From Prevotella sp. P3-122 (GTDB taxonomy: Bacteria; Bacteroidota; Bacteroidia; Bacteroidales; Bacteroidaceae): DNA of 64,000 bases. The notes under the pieces were generated by a model. That model was not told where the DNA came from. It searched no databases and saw only the letters and a list, made by a program, of their open reading frames with translations. Location of the stretch: positions 21,909 through 85,908 of the forward strand of contig NZ_NPJH01000015.1 of NCBI RefSeq assembly GCF_002251365.1, read 5' to 3'. The position numbers and the translations under genes were made by a program. Shown here piece after piece: positions 54,198 through 63,749 of the stretch (its first letter is position 1; each line of letters starts with the position of its first letter).

Positions 54198-54400
54198 CTA
54201 AGGTGTCCAGTTTGTTAGGGTGTCCAATTTGATTTGCAAAAATTGAATATCCTAATTCTGAAGTTCATGTCGGTAATTGTCGCGCTGAACCAAAGGTCGC
54301 CGGCTGAAAGGAAAGGCAAAGGAAAGGCAAAGCGCAAAAGCGTAGACAACAGCAAGACAGATAACGCTTTTGCGCTGTAAGCGCGGAATCGTTGAGATAC
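54198..54400. mobile_element. MITE-like dispersed repeat, copy C (rearranged, inverted)
   Basis: Two tandem end-like sequences, CTAAGGTGTCCAGTTTG (54198-54214) and TAGGGTGTCCAATTTGAT (from 54216), precede the reverse complement of copy B's right end (TTGCAAAAATTGAATATCC...GTCGGTAATTGTCGCGCT). The CCAAAGGTCGCCGGCTG module of copy B follows in the same orientation as in B. A long GCGCAAAAGCGT...AACGCTTTTGCGC hairpin ends near 54387. No right-hand inverted repeat is seen, so the copy is decayed or nested. Confidence 0.65.
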
Positions 54401-54446
54401 CACAAAACTCGTTAGAGAACAGTTGTAAGGGTGGAATCTTTAGTTA

Positions 54447-56363
54447 TCATTCTGTAATCGTTGCTCCCTTTGCTGTTGGAGGAATGTTCTGGATGTCTCC
54501 GTTGGCATTGTAGTAAAGTGGCTCGCAAATGACAGAGCGACTATAGCTGGTGCCATCAGGCAGGCCACCGTTGTGCGAGAAAAAGAGCCACTGTCCCTTG
54601 AACTCAACTATGGCAGGATGGGTAGTGTTTGAGTTACCCGCAATCTCGCTGATTACCCCTTTGTTCTCATAAGGTCCCCAGATGTTGTCTGCCACAGAGT
54701 ATGCTATTTTCTCTGGCCATTCGGAGGCGTATGTAAGATAGTACTTCCCTTGATACTTATGCAACCAAGGAGCCTCAGTGAATGGTTGTTCTTCATTGAT
54801 GGCAATGCGCTTGATAGGACCATCGATTTCAATCATATTATCCTTAAGTTTTGCCAAATAGCATTCTCTATTTCCCCATATTATATATGGTGTACCGTCA
54901 TCATCAATAAGTATGGCCGGATCAATGACACACCAACTATGTTTTGAGTCAAAGCAGTCCTCCTTAGTAAGCAGCGGTTTGCCGAGGGCATCCTTATAAG
55001 GACCAGTAATCTTGTCGCTGACGGCTACGCCTATGCCACACCAATTTGTAGATACATACCAGTAGTACCTGCCATCCTTACCCTTGGCAACATGACCAGC
55101 ATATGCCTGCTTGCTTTTAGCCCATTTGAAGTCATCAATATGCAGTGGCGATGGATGCTCTGTCCAGTTCTTCAAGTCTGTTGTGGAGTATAGCAGCCAA
55201 TCTCGCATCACGTAGCCTTTCTGGTTGCCCTCCATGTCGTGACCGGCAAAAAGCCAGAGAGTGTCGCCCTCTATCAATACTGCAGGATCGGCAGTGTGCT
55301 TGTCACGGATCAGGGGATTGCCATTGCTCTCAAATTGATGTGTAAGTACCCATCCCCATTTCTGCTGCAAACGTTGCAATTCGTCCTTGGTCACTGAAAT
55401 AACGGAGCCATGACGGGGGAAGAAGTTCTTTCGGAACGACTGTGGTTCATTAGACCAATTTATTATATCCTTGGAAGTCTGATACTCATAACGGCCACTA
55501 CCATATAGGTCATACATAAGAATCCACTGTCCACTACCATCGTGTAGTGGGAAAACACTGCTTCCCTCCACATGCGTCTTGGTACCAGCATAGGCATCAA
55601 GATATTTAAAGTCCTCTTTCCACGGGCCGAACAATTTCCTCGATGTAGCTTGCTGAATGCCGTTTTTCACTTCCTTGCCGTTCTCATCCTTCGTATTGCC
55701 TTTATAATAGAGGTGGTAGAGACCATCCTTGTATATGATGTCGTTGTCTATGCTACCATACTTGGCCGAAAAGAGTTGCTTGGGCTCACTCTCGAATGCA
55801 GTGAAGTCTGAGTTGGCATAAGCATAGTAGGTGATAAGACTCCTACGGCCATCACCAGTGCGCTGAAGCGTGAAATATATCATGTACTTCTTGGCCTTTC
55901 TGTCATATATGGTCTGTGGTGCCCATACCCAGTAAGCATCGCTGAACTTTGGCCAGTCCTTGCCTAAATTAATCTTAGCATGCGACCAGTTGACGAGGTC
56001 ACTCGACTTCATGAGCACTATGCCAGGATTTTCTTTCCATCCGTTTTTAGCAGTGTTCATGTCTGTAGCCACTATATAGTAGTAGCCATCCTCACCACGC
56101 AGGATATGAGGGTCTCGAATGCCTCCGCTTTCCGAGATACTGTCGCTGCCCACTACTGGCCTATTACCATTGAGAGCATACCAGTTACGGGCATCCTCGC
56201 TAACGGCGAAGCGCAACTGTTCTTGAAGGTTGTTATCTCCACCACCCTCAAAATAGGCAAAGAGATAACCCGCATAGGGGGCCACGTGCCTACTCTGTTT
56301 CTTAATTGCACTGGCACTGTAGGTCAGTGCTGCTAAGAGTACAATAACTGTAATTCTTTTCAT
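54447..56363 (-). CDS. Secreted protein with two GH43-like five-bladed propellers
   Basis: 638 residues with a signal peptide (MKRITVIVLLAALTYSASA). The first propeller (about 30-330) contains GGIRDPHILRGEDGYYYIVATD (in parts, with the GH43 RDPH base Asp), WAPQTIYDRKAKKYMIYFT and THVEGSSVF (acid Glu). The second (about 350-620) contains HTADPAVLIEGDTLWLFAG (base Asp), VIDPAILIDDDGTPYIIWG and FTEAPWLHKYQGKYYLTYAS (acid Glu in the EAPW motif). Both halves therefore look active. GH43 enzymes remove arabinose or xylose from pectic arabinan or xylan. The gene runs opposite to the SusCD genes and is separated from them by 310 bases. Confidence 0.9.
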   Translation of the reverse strand: MKRITVIVLLAALTYSASAIKKQSRHVAPYAGYLFAYFEGGGDNNLQEQLRFAVSEDARNWYALNGNRPVVGSDSISESGGIRDPHILRGEDGYYYIVATDMNTAKNGWKENPGIVLMKSSDLVNWSHAKINLGKDWPKFSDAYWVWAPQTIYDRKAKKYMIYFTLQRTGDGRRSLITYYAYANSDFTAFESEPKQLFSAKYGSIDNDIIYKDGLYHLYYKGNTKDENGKEVKNGIQQATSRKLFGPWKEDFKYLDAYAGTKTHVEGSSVFPLHDGSGQWILMYDLYGSGRYEYQTSKDIINWSNEPQSFRKNFFPRHGSVISVTKDELQRLQQKWGWVLTHQFESNGNPLIRDKHTADPAVLIEGDTLWLFAGHDMEGNQKGYVMRDWLLYSTTDLKNWTEHPSPLHIDDFKWAKSKQAYAGHVAKGKDGRYYWYVSTNWCGIGVAVSDKITGPYKDALGKPLLTKEDCFDSKHSWCVIDPAILIDDDGTPYIIWGNRECYLAKLKDNMIEIDGPIKRIAINEEQPFTEAPWLHKYQGKYYLTYASEWPEKIAYSVADNIWGPYENKGVISEIAGNSNTTHPAIVEFKGQWLFFSHNGGLPDGTSYSRSVICEPLYYNANGDIQNIPPTAKGATITE

Positions 56364-56587
56364 GATTTAGGTTGTTTAAATGAATTGTGCCTGCTAAGAT
56401 ACGATTTTTATTTCTATTAGTCATACCAAATGACGATTTTTTTTATTGCAGCTCTTGTGCATTGGCAGCATTACATATCTGTTTCATTTAGTAAGCATGG
56501 CATTTCCACATTATTATTTTATATATGGTTTTACAAATGGCCAATAACGGAAAAATGACGGGAAAACAGAAAAAAACATCAATAATA
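56364..56587. other. Divergent regulatory region between GH43 and susC
   Basis: AT-rich, no gene. On the minus strand TATCTTAG (about 56394-56401) with an upstream TTTG (spacer 25) is a weak candidate promoter for the GH43 gene. No regulator gene or clear operator is seen. Confidence 0.4.
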
Positions 56588-56620
56588 TTTGGACAAATAA
56601 AGGATTTTTTCGTAAATTTG
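56588..56620 (+). promoter_or_regulatory. Promoter of the susC-susD operon
   Basis: TTTG (56588-56591), a 21-base spacer, then TAAATTTG (56613-56620), about 50 bases before the susC start. Confidence 0.65.
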
Positions 56621-56673
56621 CAGAAATATCAAAAAACTATATTAATTAAATACTAATCTAACCAAATTTAAGT

Positions 56674-59600
56674 ATGTCTGTTTATTTGAATAACATTCGA
56701 ATGGCGCTGCTATCCCTATTCCTTCTTGTGGCATCGGGAACAATGACAGCCCAGACCATTACTGGTTCAGTAAAAGACAATACCGGCGAACCCGTTATTG
56801 GTGCAACTGTCGTGGAGCAGGGAGTAACCAACAACGGTACTGTAACCGATATTGATGGTAACTTCACTCTCAAGCTCAAAAGCAAGAGCAACAAGTTGGG
56901 TATTTCATACGTTGGTATGAAGTCCCAGGTAGTAAACGTAAGCGGCAAGAAGTCGGTGAGCATTACGCTCGAAGACGATGCCACCAATCTCAACGACGTT
57001 GTTGTCATTGGTTACGGTGCCGTAAAGAAGAAAGACCTTACCGGTTCGGTTGCTACTGTCAACAGCAAGGCTCTGGCAGAGGTTCCTGTAGCATCAGCAA
57101 CAGAGGCCCTGACAGGTAAGATGGCTGGTGTGCAGGTAACAACAACAGAAGGTTCTCCTGATGCAGAAGTGAAAATCAGAGTTCGTGGTGGAGGTTCTAT
57201 CACACAGAGCAACGACCCACTGTACATTGTTGACGGCTTCCCTGTAGAAACCATCAGCGACATTCCTGCTACCGACATCGAGGACATCACCGTGCTGAAG
57301 GACGCATCCTCAACAGCCATCTACGGTTCGCGTGGTGCAAATGGTGTTATCCTCGTAACCACCAAGAGCGGCAAGAGCGGCAAGGTGAATGTCAGCTACA
57401 ACGCATACTACAGCTGGAAGACCATTGCCAAGAAGTTCGATGTTCTGGACACTTATGACTATGCCAAGTGGCAGTATGAGCTTGCTCTGCTTAAGAACGA
57501 GAACGACCTCAGCTCGTACACACAGTATTTCGGCGAATATCAGGACATGGATCTCTACAAGGGTATAGAAGGAAATGACTGGCAGGATGTTGTGTATGGC
57601 CGTACAGGAAACACCTTCAACCATAACGTAAACATCACTGGCGGTACAGACCAAGTGAAGTATGCATTCAGCTATGCTCACATGAACGACAAAGCCATTC
57701 AGATTGGTTCCGGTTACAAGCGCGACAACTTTAGCCTGAAACTGAATACCAAACCTACAAAACGTACTACCCTCGACTTCCAGGCCAGATACTCAGACAT
57801 TGACGTTAAGGGTGGTGGCGCTCAGGATGCTGCCGGAGCATACGATACCGACCGTCGTCTGAAGTACTCCGTTATCTACACTCCTATTCCTTTGGCCAAT
57901 CTTGACTCTTCGGCAGGTGCTGCAGACGATGACTTCGGCAACCTCTACAACCCTGTTGAAGCTCAATATGACAACGACAAGAGGACCGAGAAGAAGACTT
58001 TGAATATTGCTGCCGCATTCGGTTGGGAGATTATCGACAACCTCCGCCTGAAAACAGAATTCGGATATGACGACTTCAACCAGTACGACAAGAGGTTCTT
58101 CGGTCTTACCACTTATTACGTAAAGAACGTACCGGCATCAGACAATCAGAATATGCCTGCCATACGTCTGATAGACACAAACCGTCACCGTTTCCGCAGT
58201 ACTAATACCGTGAACTACGACTTCAAGAAAATACTGAAGTCTGATGACCACAGCCTCAACCTTCTCGTTGGCCACGAATATGTGATCACAAAAAAGAGAA
58301 CCAACACTAATGAGTCTCATGGATTCCCTACAGACTTCGATGCCGACATGGCATGGAAGCTCACTTCTCAGGGAACACCATATATGATAGACGATGTATA
58401 TAGTGCAGACGACAAGCTGCTGTCGTTCTTCGGCCGCGCCAACTACAACTACAAAGACAAGTATCTGTTTAGTGCAACATTCCGTGCCGATGCTTCTTCA
58501 AAGTTTGCAAGCAACAATCGTTGGGGCTACTTCCCATCTGCAGCCATTGCATGGCGTATTTCTTCCGAGCCTTTCATGAAAAATACAAAGAGCTGGCTTG
58601 ACGACCTTAAGCTTCGCTTGTCTTACGGTACAGCTGGTAACAACAACATCCCGGTAGGACAGCTCTCTCAGATGTATGAGCTAAAGACCTCATCATGGGT
58701 AAATAATTTCACCAGTTTCTGGGCACCATCAAAGACGATGGCCAACCCCGACCTGAAATGGGAAACAACAATTACCCGCAACGTCGGTCTTGACTTCACA
58801 CTCTTTGGCGGTAAGTTGAGCGGTAACCTCGAAGCTTATATCAACAACACCAAAGACCTGCTCATAGCATTCCCCGTTGGCGGTACAGGCTATGACTCAC
58901 AGTATCGCAACATGGGCGAGACTGAGAACAAAGGTCTTGAGGCAACGCTTACATGGCATGCGGTAAACAAGAAGGACTGGGGTATTGATATTAATGGCAA
59001 TATCGGTTTCAACAAGAACAAGATTAAGGATCTCGGTGCCATGGAAGACTTTGGCTGGAACAGCCGATGGGCTTCTACCGAAATCGGACAGGACTACTGG
59101 CTTGCCGTTGGTCACTCTGTAGGACAGATACGTGGCTATCAAAATGCAGGCCGCTACGAGGTAGACGACTTCACAGGCTATGACAGCAAGACTGGCAAGT
59201 GGATTCTGAAGGAGGGTGTTCCAGACGCTACACCTGTTATAGGTACTGTCCGTCCAGGCTCCTTGAAACTTGTTGACCAGCCAACAGAAGAAGGCGGTGT
59301 TGGCAACGGTACCATCGGTGAGGAGGACAATGTCATCATTGGCGATGTGAACCCGGATTTCACAGGAGGTTTTGGAATCAATGTCCGTGCTTACGGCTTC
59401 GACTTGTCTGCTCAGTTCAACTTCAGCGTAGGCAACGAGATTTACAACGCCAACAAGATTGAGTTCACATCTACAGGTAAGTACCAGTATCGTAACATGA
59501 TTACCGAAATGGCTGACGGCAAGCGTTGGACCAACCTCAATGAGGATGGTACTCTCTGCAACGACCCTGCCAAGCTTGCCGAGATGAACAAGAACACCAC

Positions 59601-59901
59601 CATGTGGTCACCATACATGAGCAAGATGGTGCTTACCGACTGGGCTATCGAGGATGCTTCTTTCCTCCGACTGAACACACTCTCACTCGGTTACACTCTT
59701 CCTACAAGCCTGACAAAGAAGGTAGGCATAAACAGCCTCCGCTTCTATGTTACCGCTTACAATGTGTTTACCATCACAGGCTACAGTGGTGTTGACCCAG
59801 AGTCAGACTGTATACGCACCACAGCTCTCACTCCTTGCGTTGACTACTCAGGCTATCCACGCAGCCGCTCATTCGTAATAGGTATGAACCTGAACTTCTA
59901 A
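56674..59901 (+). CDS. susC-like: SusC/RagA-type TonB-linked outer membrane transporter
   Basis: 1,075 residues with a signal peptide (about 10-27, ending GTMTAQ). An N-terminal CarboxypepD_reg-like domain (about 28-105, ITGSVKDNTGEPVIGATVVEQG...GTVTDIDGNFTLK, in parts) precedes the TonB box/plug region: VVVIGYGAVKKKDLTGSVATV (the SusC VGYGTxKK signature, in parts), IRVRGGGSI and PLYIVDGFPV. The 22-strand barrel ends in FVIGMNLNF with the terminal Phe expected for BamA recognition. It imports oligosaccharides with the SusD partner 19 bases downstream. The linked enzymes imply a pectic or arabinan/xylan ligand. Confidence 0.97.
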   Translation: MSVYLNNIRMALLSLFLLVASGTMTAQTITGSVKDNTGEPVIGATVVEQGVTNNGTVTDIDGNFTLKLKSKSNKLGISYVGMKSQVVNVSGKKSVSITLEDDATNLNDVVVIGYGAVKKKDLTGSVATVNSKALAEVPVASATEALTGKMAGVQVTTTEGSPDAEVKIRVRGGGSITQSNDPLYIVDGFPVETISDIPATDIEDITVLKDASSTAIYGSRGANGVILVTTKSGKSGKVNVSYNAYYSWKTIAKKFDVLDTYDYAKWQYELALLKNENDLSSYTQYFGEYQDMDLYKGIEGNDWQDVVYGRTGNTFNHNVNITGGTDQVKYAFSYAHMNDKAIQIGSGYKRDNFSLKLNTKPTKRTTLDFQARYSDIDVKGGGAQDAAGAYDTDRRLKYSVIYTPIPLANLDSSAGAADDDFGNLYNPVEAQYDNDKRTEKKTLNIAAAFGWEIIDNLRLKTEFGYDDFNQYDKRFFGLTTYYVKNVPASDNQNMPAIRLIDTNRHRFRSTNTVNYDFKKILKSDDHSLNLLVGHEYVITKKRTNTNESHGFPTDFDADMAWKLTSQGTPYMIDDVYSADDKLLSFFGRANYNYKDKYLFSATFRADASSKFASNNRWGYFPSAAIAWRISSEPFMKNTKSWLDDLKLRLSYGTAGNNNIPVGQLSQMYELKTSSWVNNFTSFWAPSKTMANPDLKWETTITRNVGLDFTLFGGKLSGNLEAYINNTKDLLIAFPVGGTGYDSQYRNMGETENKGLEATLTWHAVNKKDWGIDINGNIGFNKNKIKDLGAMEDFGWNSRWASTEIGQDYWLAVGHSVGQIRGYQNAGRYEVDDFTGYDSKTGKWILKEGVPDATPVIGTVRPGSLKLVDQPTEEGGVGNGTIGEEDNVIIGDVNPDFTGGFGINVRAYGFDLSAQFNFSVGNEIYNANKIEFTSTGKYQYRNMITEMADGKRWTNLNEDGTLCNDPAKLAEMNKNTTMWSPYMSKMVLTDWAIEDASFLRLNTLSLGYTLPTSLTKKVGINSLRFYVTAYNVFTITGYSGVDPESDCIRTTALTPCVDYSGYPRSRSFVIGMNLNF

Positions 59902-59920
59902 TATATAAATAAGATATAAT

Positions 59921-61741
59921 ATGAACAATTATATAAAATCATCGGTTATCGCAATGTCACTTGCTGCAATAGTCAGCTCGTGTGACATGGATGCGCCAAC
60001 AATTTCCACCTTGGATGAGTCATCGGTGTTCTCAACCTACTCACTTGCCGAAGCCGAGGTGATGTCAATACATATCTCCTTCGGCGAGACCAACTCTTAT
60101 CGTGGTCGATTCCTGCCTTACTATGGACTTAACACCGACCTCGAGACTGGTAGCGGAACATATCCCTCACTCAAGGACCAGGCAACAGACAAGCAGAGTC
60201 TCTGGAACTATTCTACTCTGTCTACCAACGGACAGATGAATACCGACAACAATGCTTATGCGAAATTCTACGAGGGTATTGAGCGTGCCAACCTTGCTAT
60301 CGAGGGAATACGCAAACATGGTAATATAGAGCATAACAAGGATATGGCTCACCTTCTCGGCGAAGCTCTCACATTGCGTGCCGTCGTATATAACGACCTC
60401 GTAAAGGCTTGGGGTGACGTTCCCGCTCGCTTTGTGCCGAACAATCCTACTAATGTGTATATGCCACGTGCCAATAAGGACTCTATCTACAAGCAGCTCC
60501 TTGCCGATCTCGCTGAGGCTGAACAGTATTGCTACTGGCCAAAGGAAAGCTCCATCACCAAGTCTACCGAGCGTGTGAGCAAGGCTTTCGTCAAGGCTCT
60601 TCGCGCACGTATCGCTCTCTACGCCTGTGGTTATGCTCTCCGCAGCAACGGCTACACACGCTCTTCTGACCCTGAACTCACTCAGGACAAGATGATGCAG
60701 ATTGTAAAGGACGAGTGTATTGACATCATCAACCAGGGCTGCAACAAGCTCGGCGACTTCAAGTCAAACTTCGTGAAGCTCTGTCAGGACAACGTCACAG
60801 CCGGCGACGAGTCTCTTTGGGAGATTCCGTTCTCTGACGGTCGTGGACGTGTGCTCTACACATGGGGTGTTAAGCACAATGCCAAGGACCAATATACTCA
60901 GCAGGCTCAGGGTGGTGTAAACGGCCCGATGCCTTACCTCTACTACGACTACGATGTTGACGACATCCGCCGCGATATCACCTGCGTACCTTACGACTGG
61001 AGCAAGGAACTCACCGAGGGCAAGTCTCACCAGCAGCTCCGCGCCATCAACAAGTGGTGCTTCGGCAAGCTCCGCTACGAGTGGATGAAGCGTATCGTTA
61101 CTTCTACCAATGACGACGGAGTCAACTGGCAGTATATGCGTCTTGCCGATGTATATCTGATGGCAGCTGAGGCAATCAACTATCTCGATGGACCATCGGC
61201 AGCATGGCAGTATATGAAGCCAGTGCTCGACCGTGCTCTTCCTGCCGAAAAGGTAGCAGCTCTTCAGGCTAAATACACAGTTAGCAAGGATGCATTCCAG
61301 AATGGTATTGTAGAGCAGCGTGCATTTGAGTTTGCAGGCGAGGCTCTCCGCAAGGCAGACCTCGTGCGCTGGGGTATCATCGACGAGAAGATGGCTGAGT
61401 GCAAGCAGAAGCTCACAGACCTCGCAAACCGTCAGGGCGCATACGCCGACCTGCCTGTGAAACTGTACTATAAGTTGGCTGATGATGGTGAGACAATCCA
61501 GATTTATGGTCTCAACCATGGCGATACCGACGACCAGGGTTCCGACCTTAAGGCAGAAGGCTACACAGCCAAGGATTGGTTTGTAGCCAGCAAGGATGGT
61601 TCGAATATCATCACCGAAGACTATATCGAAGGACTCTATGTTAAGCAGCCAAGTATGAATTGCCTCTGGCCTATCTGGCAGACATTTATCGACAAGAGCA
61701 ACAACATGCTTAACAACGACGGCAACCTCGGACAGTTGTAA
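59921..61741 (+). CDS. susD-like: SusD/RagB-type nutrient-binding outer membrane lipoprotein
   Basis: 606 residues. A lipoprotein signal ends SLAAIVSSC (lipidated Cys 21) followed by DMDAP. The helical SusD scaffold is evident: ALTLRAVVYNDLVKAWGDVPARF (TPR-like, in parts), RADKDSIYKQLLADL-like and QYMRLADVYLMAAEAINYL, and the RAFEFAGEALRKADLVRWG block of the C-terminal half that marks this family (ERxxEF.GEG.RxxDLxRWG). It forms the lid over SusC at the cell surface and binds the glycan. Confidence 0.97.
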   Translation: MNNYIKSSVIAMSLAAIVSSCDMDAPTISTLDESSVFSTYSLAEAEVMSIHISFGETNSYRGRFLPYYGLNTDLETGSGTYPSLKDQATDKQSLWNYSTLSTNGQMNTDNNAYAKFYEGIERANLAIEGIRKHGNIEHNKDMAHLLGEALTLRAVVYNDLVKAWGDVPARFVPNNPTNVYMPRANKDSIYKQLLADLAEAEQYCYWPKESSITKSTERVSKAFVKALRARIALYACGYALRSNGYTRSSDPELTQDKMMQIVKDECIDIINQGCNKLGDFKSNFVKLCQDNVTAGDESLWEIPFSDGRGRVLYTWGVKHNAKDQYTQQAQGGVNGPMPYLYYDYDVDDIRRDITCVPYDWSKELTEGKSHQQLRAINKWCFGKLRYEWMKRIVTSTNDDGVNWQYMRLADVYLMAAEAINYLDGPSAAWQYMKPVLDRALPAEKVAALQAKYTVSKDAFQNGIVEQRAFEFAGEALRKADLVRWGIIDEKMAECKQKLTDLANRQGAYADLPVKLYYKLADDGETIQIYGLNHGDTDDQGSDLKAEGYTAKDWFVASKDGSNIITEDYIEGLYVKQPSMNCLWPIWQTFIDKSNNMLNNDGNLGQL

Positions 61742-61773
61742 TATTGTGATAAAACAAAAGAAACGTGAATAAT

Positions 61774-63360
61774 ATGAAGAAAATAGCATTATATACAATG
61801 ATGTTGGGGCTGGGTTCGCTCGCCCTGACATCTTGCGGCGACGCAATGGACGAGATAACAAGTGTTGTGCTCGACCGTGACTTCGCTCCCATTGGTCTTG
61901 AGGCTAAGAGTGCCACCGAGAACAGTATCACTCTCGAATGGACCAAGTCACACGATGATGTGACATATACCGTAGAGATCTTTGCTGACGATAGTTTGGC
62001 TTTTGCAGGTTCTGCCACCAACACCTTCACTGGTGTTGAGGCAACAAAGTTGAAGATCATAGGTCTTGTGTATGATACCAAGTACTCGGCACGAGTGATG
62101 ACTATCGACAATGCCGATGCAAGTCGCAACTCAAAGTGGAGCAATGTGTTCTTCCGTACATCTGCTCAGCAGATATTCGAGACACCCACCGAAAACGACA
62201 TCGCCGACCGCAGCGTCATTATGACCTGGCCTGCAGGCGAAGCTGCCACAACGGTAAGGGTGTATGTTGACGACAACCTGGTGAAGGAACAGCCTGTAAC
62301 AGCCGATGAGGTTAACGAAGGCAAAGTTGTCGTTACAGGTCTTGAGCCAGAGACAGCTTATACCATCCGTCTCTATAATGGTGAGAAGCAGCGTGGCTCA
62401 AAAGACATCACCACTATCGCCGACCTCAATGGCGCTACGCTCGTACATGAGGGTGACGACCTCGGTGAATTGATAGCTAATGCTGAGGATGGACAGGTAT
62501 TTGCTCTCTATGGAGGTACCCACATTATTGCAGACGCCGAGGAGGAAGGCAAGGCAAGTGCTGCCAAGGTATACAAGAGCATAATTATCAAGGGTATCTA
62601 TCCTACCAACGTTCCTGTCGTTAAGGGTCGCTTCGAGATTTACGATGGCGCATCTCTTGAAATCAACCAGGTTATCATCGATGGCGTTGACAATTCTACC
62701 ACCGACCAGGCATTCAACTTCAAGACAGCTGGCGTGACATATCCATTGTTGAGCGTTCAGAACTCTGAGGTGCGCAACTTCGGCAAGGGTGTCTACTACT
62801 TCAATGTTGAGGCTACAGTCAACAAGCTCGAGTTCAACAACTGTCTCATCCACGATATCGTCTGCGATGGAGGTGACATGTTCGACTGCCGCAAGGGCCG
62901 CATCGACGAGCTCAACTTCCTCAACAGTACAATGTACAACAGTGCAGCGGCACGTGACTTCATCCGTTACGACGATGCTTCTAAGCTTGGAGGTTCTCCT
63001 GTAATCACAGTTGATGGCTGTACTATTGATGGTTGTGCCAACGGAGGCAAACGTCTGCTCTATGTTCGATACGTAGGCAACTCTATTGTTTGGAAGAACA
63101 ACCTCGTCACCAACACAGGTGCTGTATGGAGCAACCAGTCAAAAACCGGTGTCCCAGAGTTCCAGAATAACGCATACTTCAACTGTTCTAAGCTCAACGT
63201 GCTCGATGGATCAGATGGAGGCAAGACCAACCTCTTCATCGATGAGAATGGCAAGGCTGTAGACAATCCAAACTTCAAGGATGCTGTCAACGGCGACTTC
63301 ACAATAGGCAACGAAGATGTATCGAAGCTCGGTGTAGGTGACCCGCGCTGGAACAAGTAA
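61774..63360 (+). CDS. Surface lipoprotein with FN3 and DUF4957/DUF5123-type beta-helix domains
   Basis: 528 residues from ATG 61774, with a lipoprotein signal MKKIALYTMMLGLGSLALTSC. A GTG three codons earlier is also open. Two FN3-like domains follow (about 35-115 and 130-205; NSITLEWTKSHDDVTYTVEIF and RSVIMTWPAGEAATTVRVYVD, in parts). A right-handed beta-helix then starts IIIKGIYPTNVPVVKGRFEIY and carries LNFLNSTMYNSAAARDFIRYD and NSIVWKNNLVTNTG (in parts), ending in FTIGNEDVSKLGVGDPRW. The latter ending is typical of DUF5123 proteins found in pectin SusCD loci. It occupies the SusE-like position 32 bases after susD, so glycan binding is the likely role; the beta-helix also resembles pectate lyase folds, but no catalytic site is evident. 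Confidence 0.87.
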   Translation: MKKIALYTMMLGLGSLALTSCGDAMDEITSVVLDRDFAPIGLEAKSATENSITLEWTKSHDDVTYTVEIFADDSLAFAGSATNTFTGVEATKLKIIGLVYDTKYSARVMTIDNADASRNSKWSNVFFRTSAQQIFETPTENDIADRSVIMTWPAGEAATTVRVYVDDNLVKEQPVTADEVNEGKVVVTGLEPETAYTIRLYNGEKQRGSKDITTIADLNGATLVHEGDDLGELIANAEDGQVFALYGGTHIIADAEEEGKASAAKVYKSIIIKGIYPTNVPVVKGRFEIYDGASLEINQVIIDGVDNSTTDQAFNFKTAGVTYPLLSVQNSEVRNFGKGVYYFNVEATVNKLEFNNCLIHDIVCDGGDMFDCRKGRIDELNFLNSTMYNSAAARDFIRYDDASKLGGSPVITVDGCTIDGCANGGKRLLYVRYVGNSIVWKNNLVTNTGAVWSNQSKTGVPEFQNNAYFNCSKLNVLDGSDGGKTNLFIDENGKAVDNPNFKDAVNGDFTIGNEDVSKLGVGDPRWNK

Positions 63361-63387
63361 TAAGTAATAAGTAATAAGTAATAAGTA
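63358..63387 (+). repeat. TAAGTAA tandem repeat at the end of the lipoprotein gene
   Basis: Four 7-base TAAGTAA units begin with the stop codon itself, so stops recur in all frames. Downstream ACCCTTTGG (about 63413) and CCAAAGGGTTTTCT (about 63467) could pair as a loose terminator. Confidence 0.85.
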
Positions 63388-63639
63388 TTAATAATTACCG
63401 AATTACAACTGACTACCCTTTGGACTATATTAATATTCAATTCACACAGTTGATTATTTAAATAGCCCAAAGGGTTTTCTAATTTCTAAAAATATCACCA
63501 CAACAGAATTTCATTTTAAAGTAATAAAGGCTCAGTAGAAATTTCCGGGGGCTAAGTGCCCCGTAGGGGTGAGTCTTTTCCCCTTTTCTCTTATTCAGAA
63601 TAGGACAGACATTTCTGTGTCAGTTCAGCACAACTCTCA

Positions 63640-63740
63640 CGCAAAGCATTGCAACCGCCATCGCAAAGCTTTGCATCCGCCCTCGCAAAGCTTTGCAACT
63701 GCCAACGCAAAGCTTTGCAATCGTCAACGCAAAGCTTTGC
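63640..63740. repeat. Five-unit GCAAAGCTTTGC palindrome array, 22-bp period
   Basis: Units start at 63640, 63662, 63684, 63706 and 63728, exactly 22 bases apart. Each has CGCAAAGCTTTGC (first unit CGCAAAGCATTGC), a 12-bp perfect palindrome, followed by a variable CCGCC/TGCCAA/CGTCAA linker. No open reading frame explains it. Confidence 0.95.
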
Positions 63741-63749
63741 CTTCATTTA

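Noticed and set aside
54215..54403. Open frame inside repeat copy C
   Set aside because: It is explained by the dispersed repeat, with no protein-like features.
60764..61861. 365-codon minus-strand frame opposite susD
   Set aside because: Antisense shadow of a clear SusD gene, with no promoter and no family.
63640..63740. CRISPR array
   Set aside because: The period is 22 bases with about 10-base linkers, too short for repeat-spacer units.
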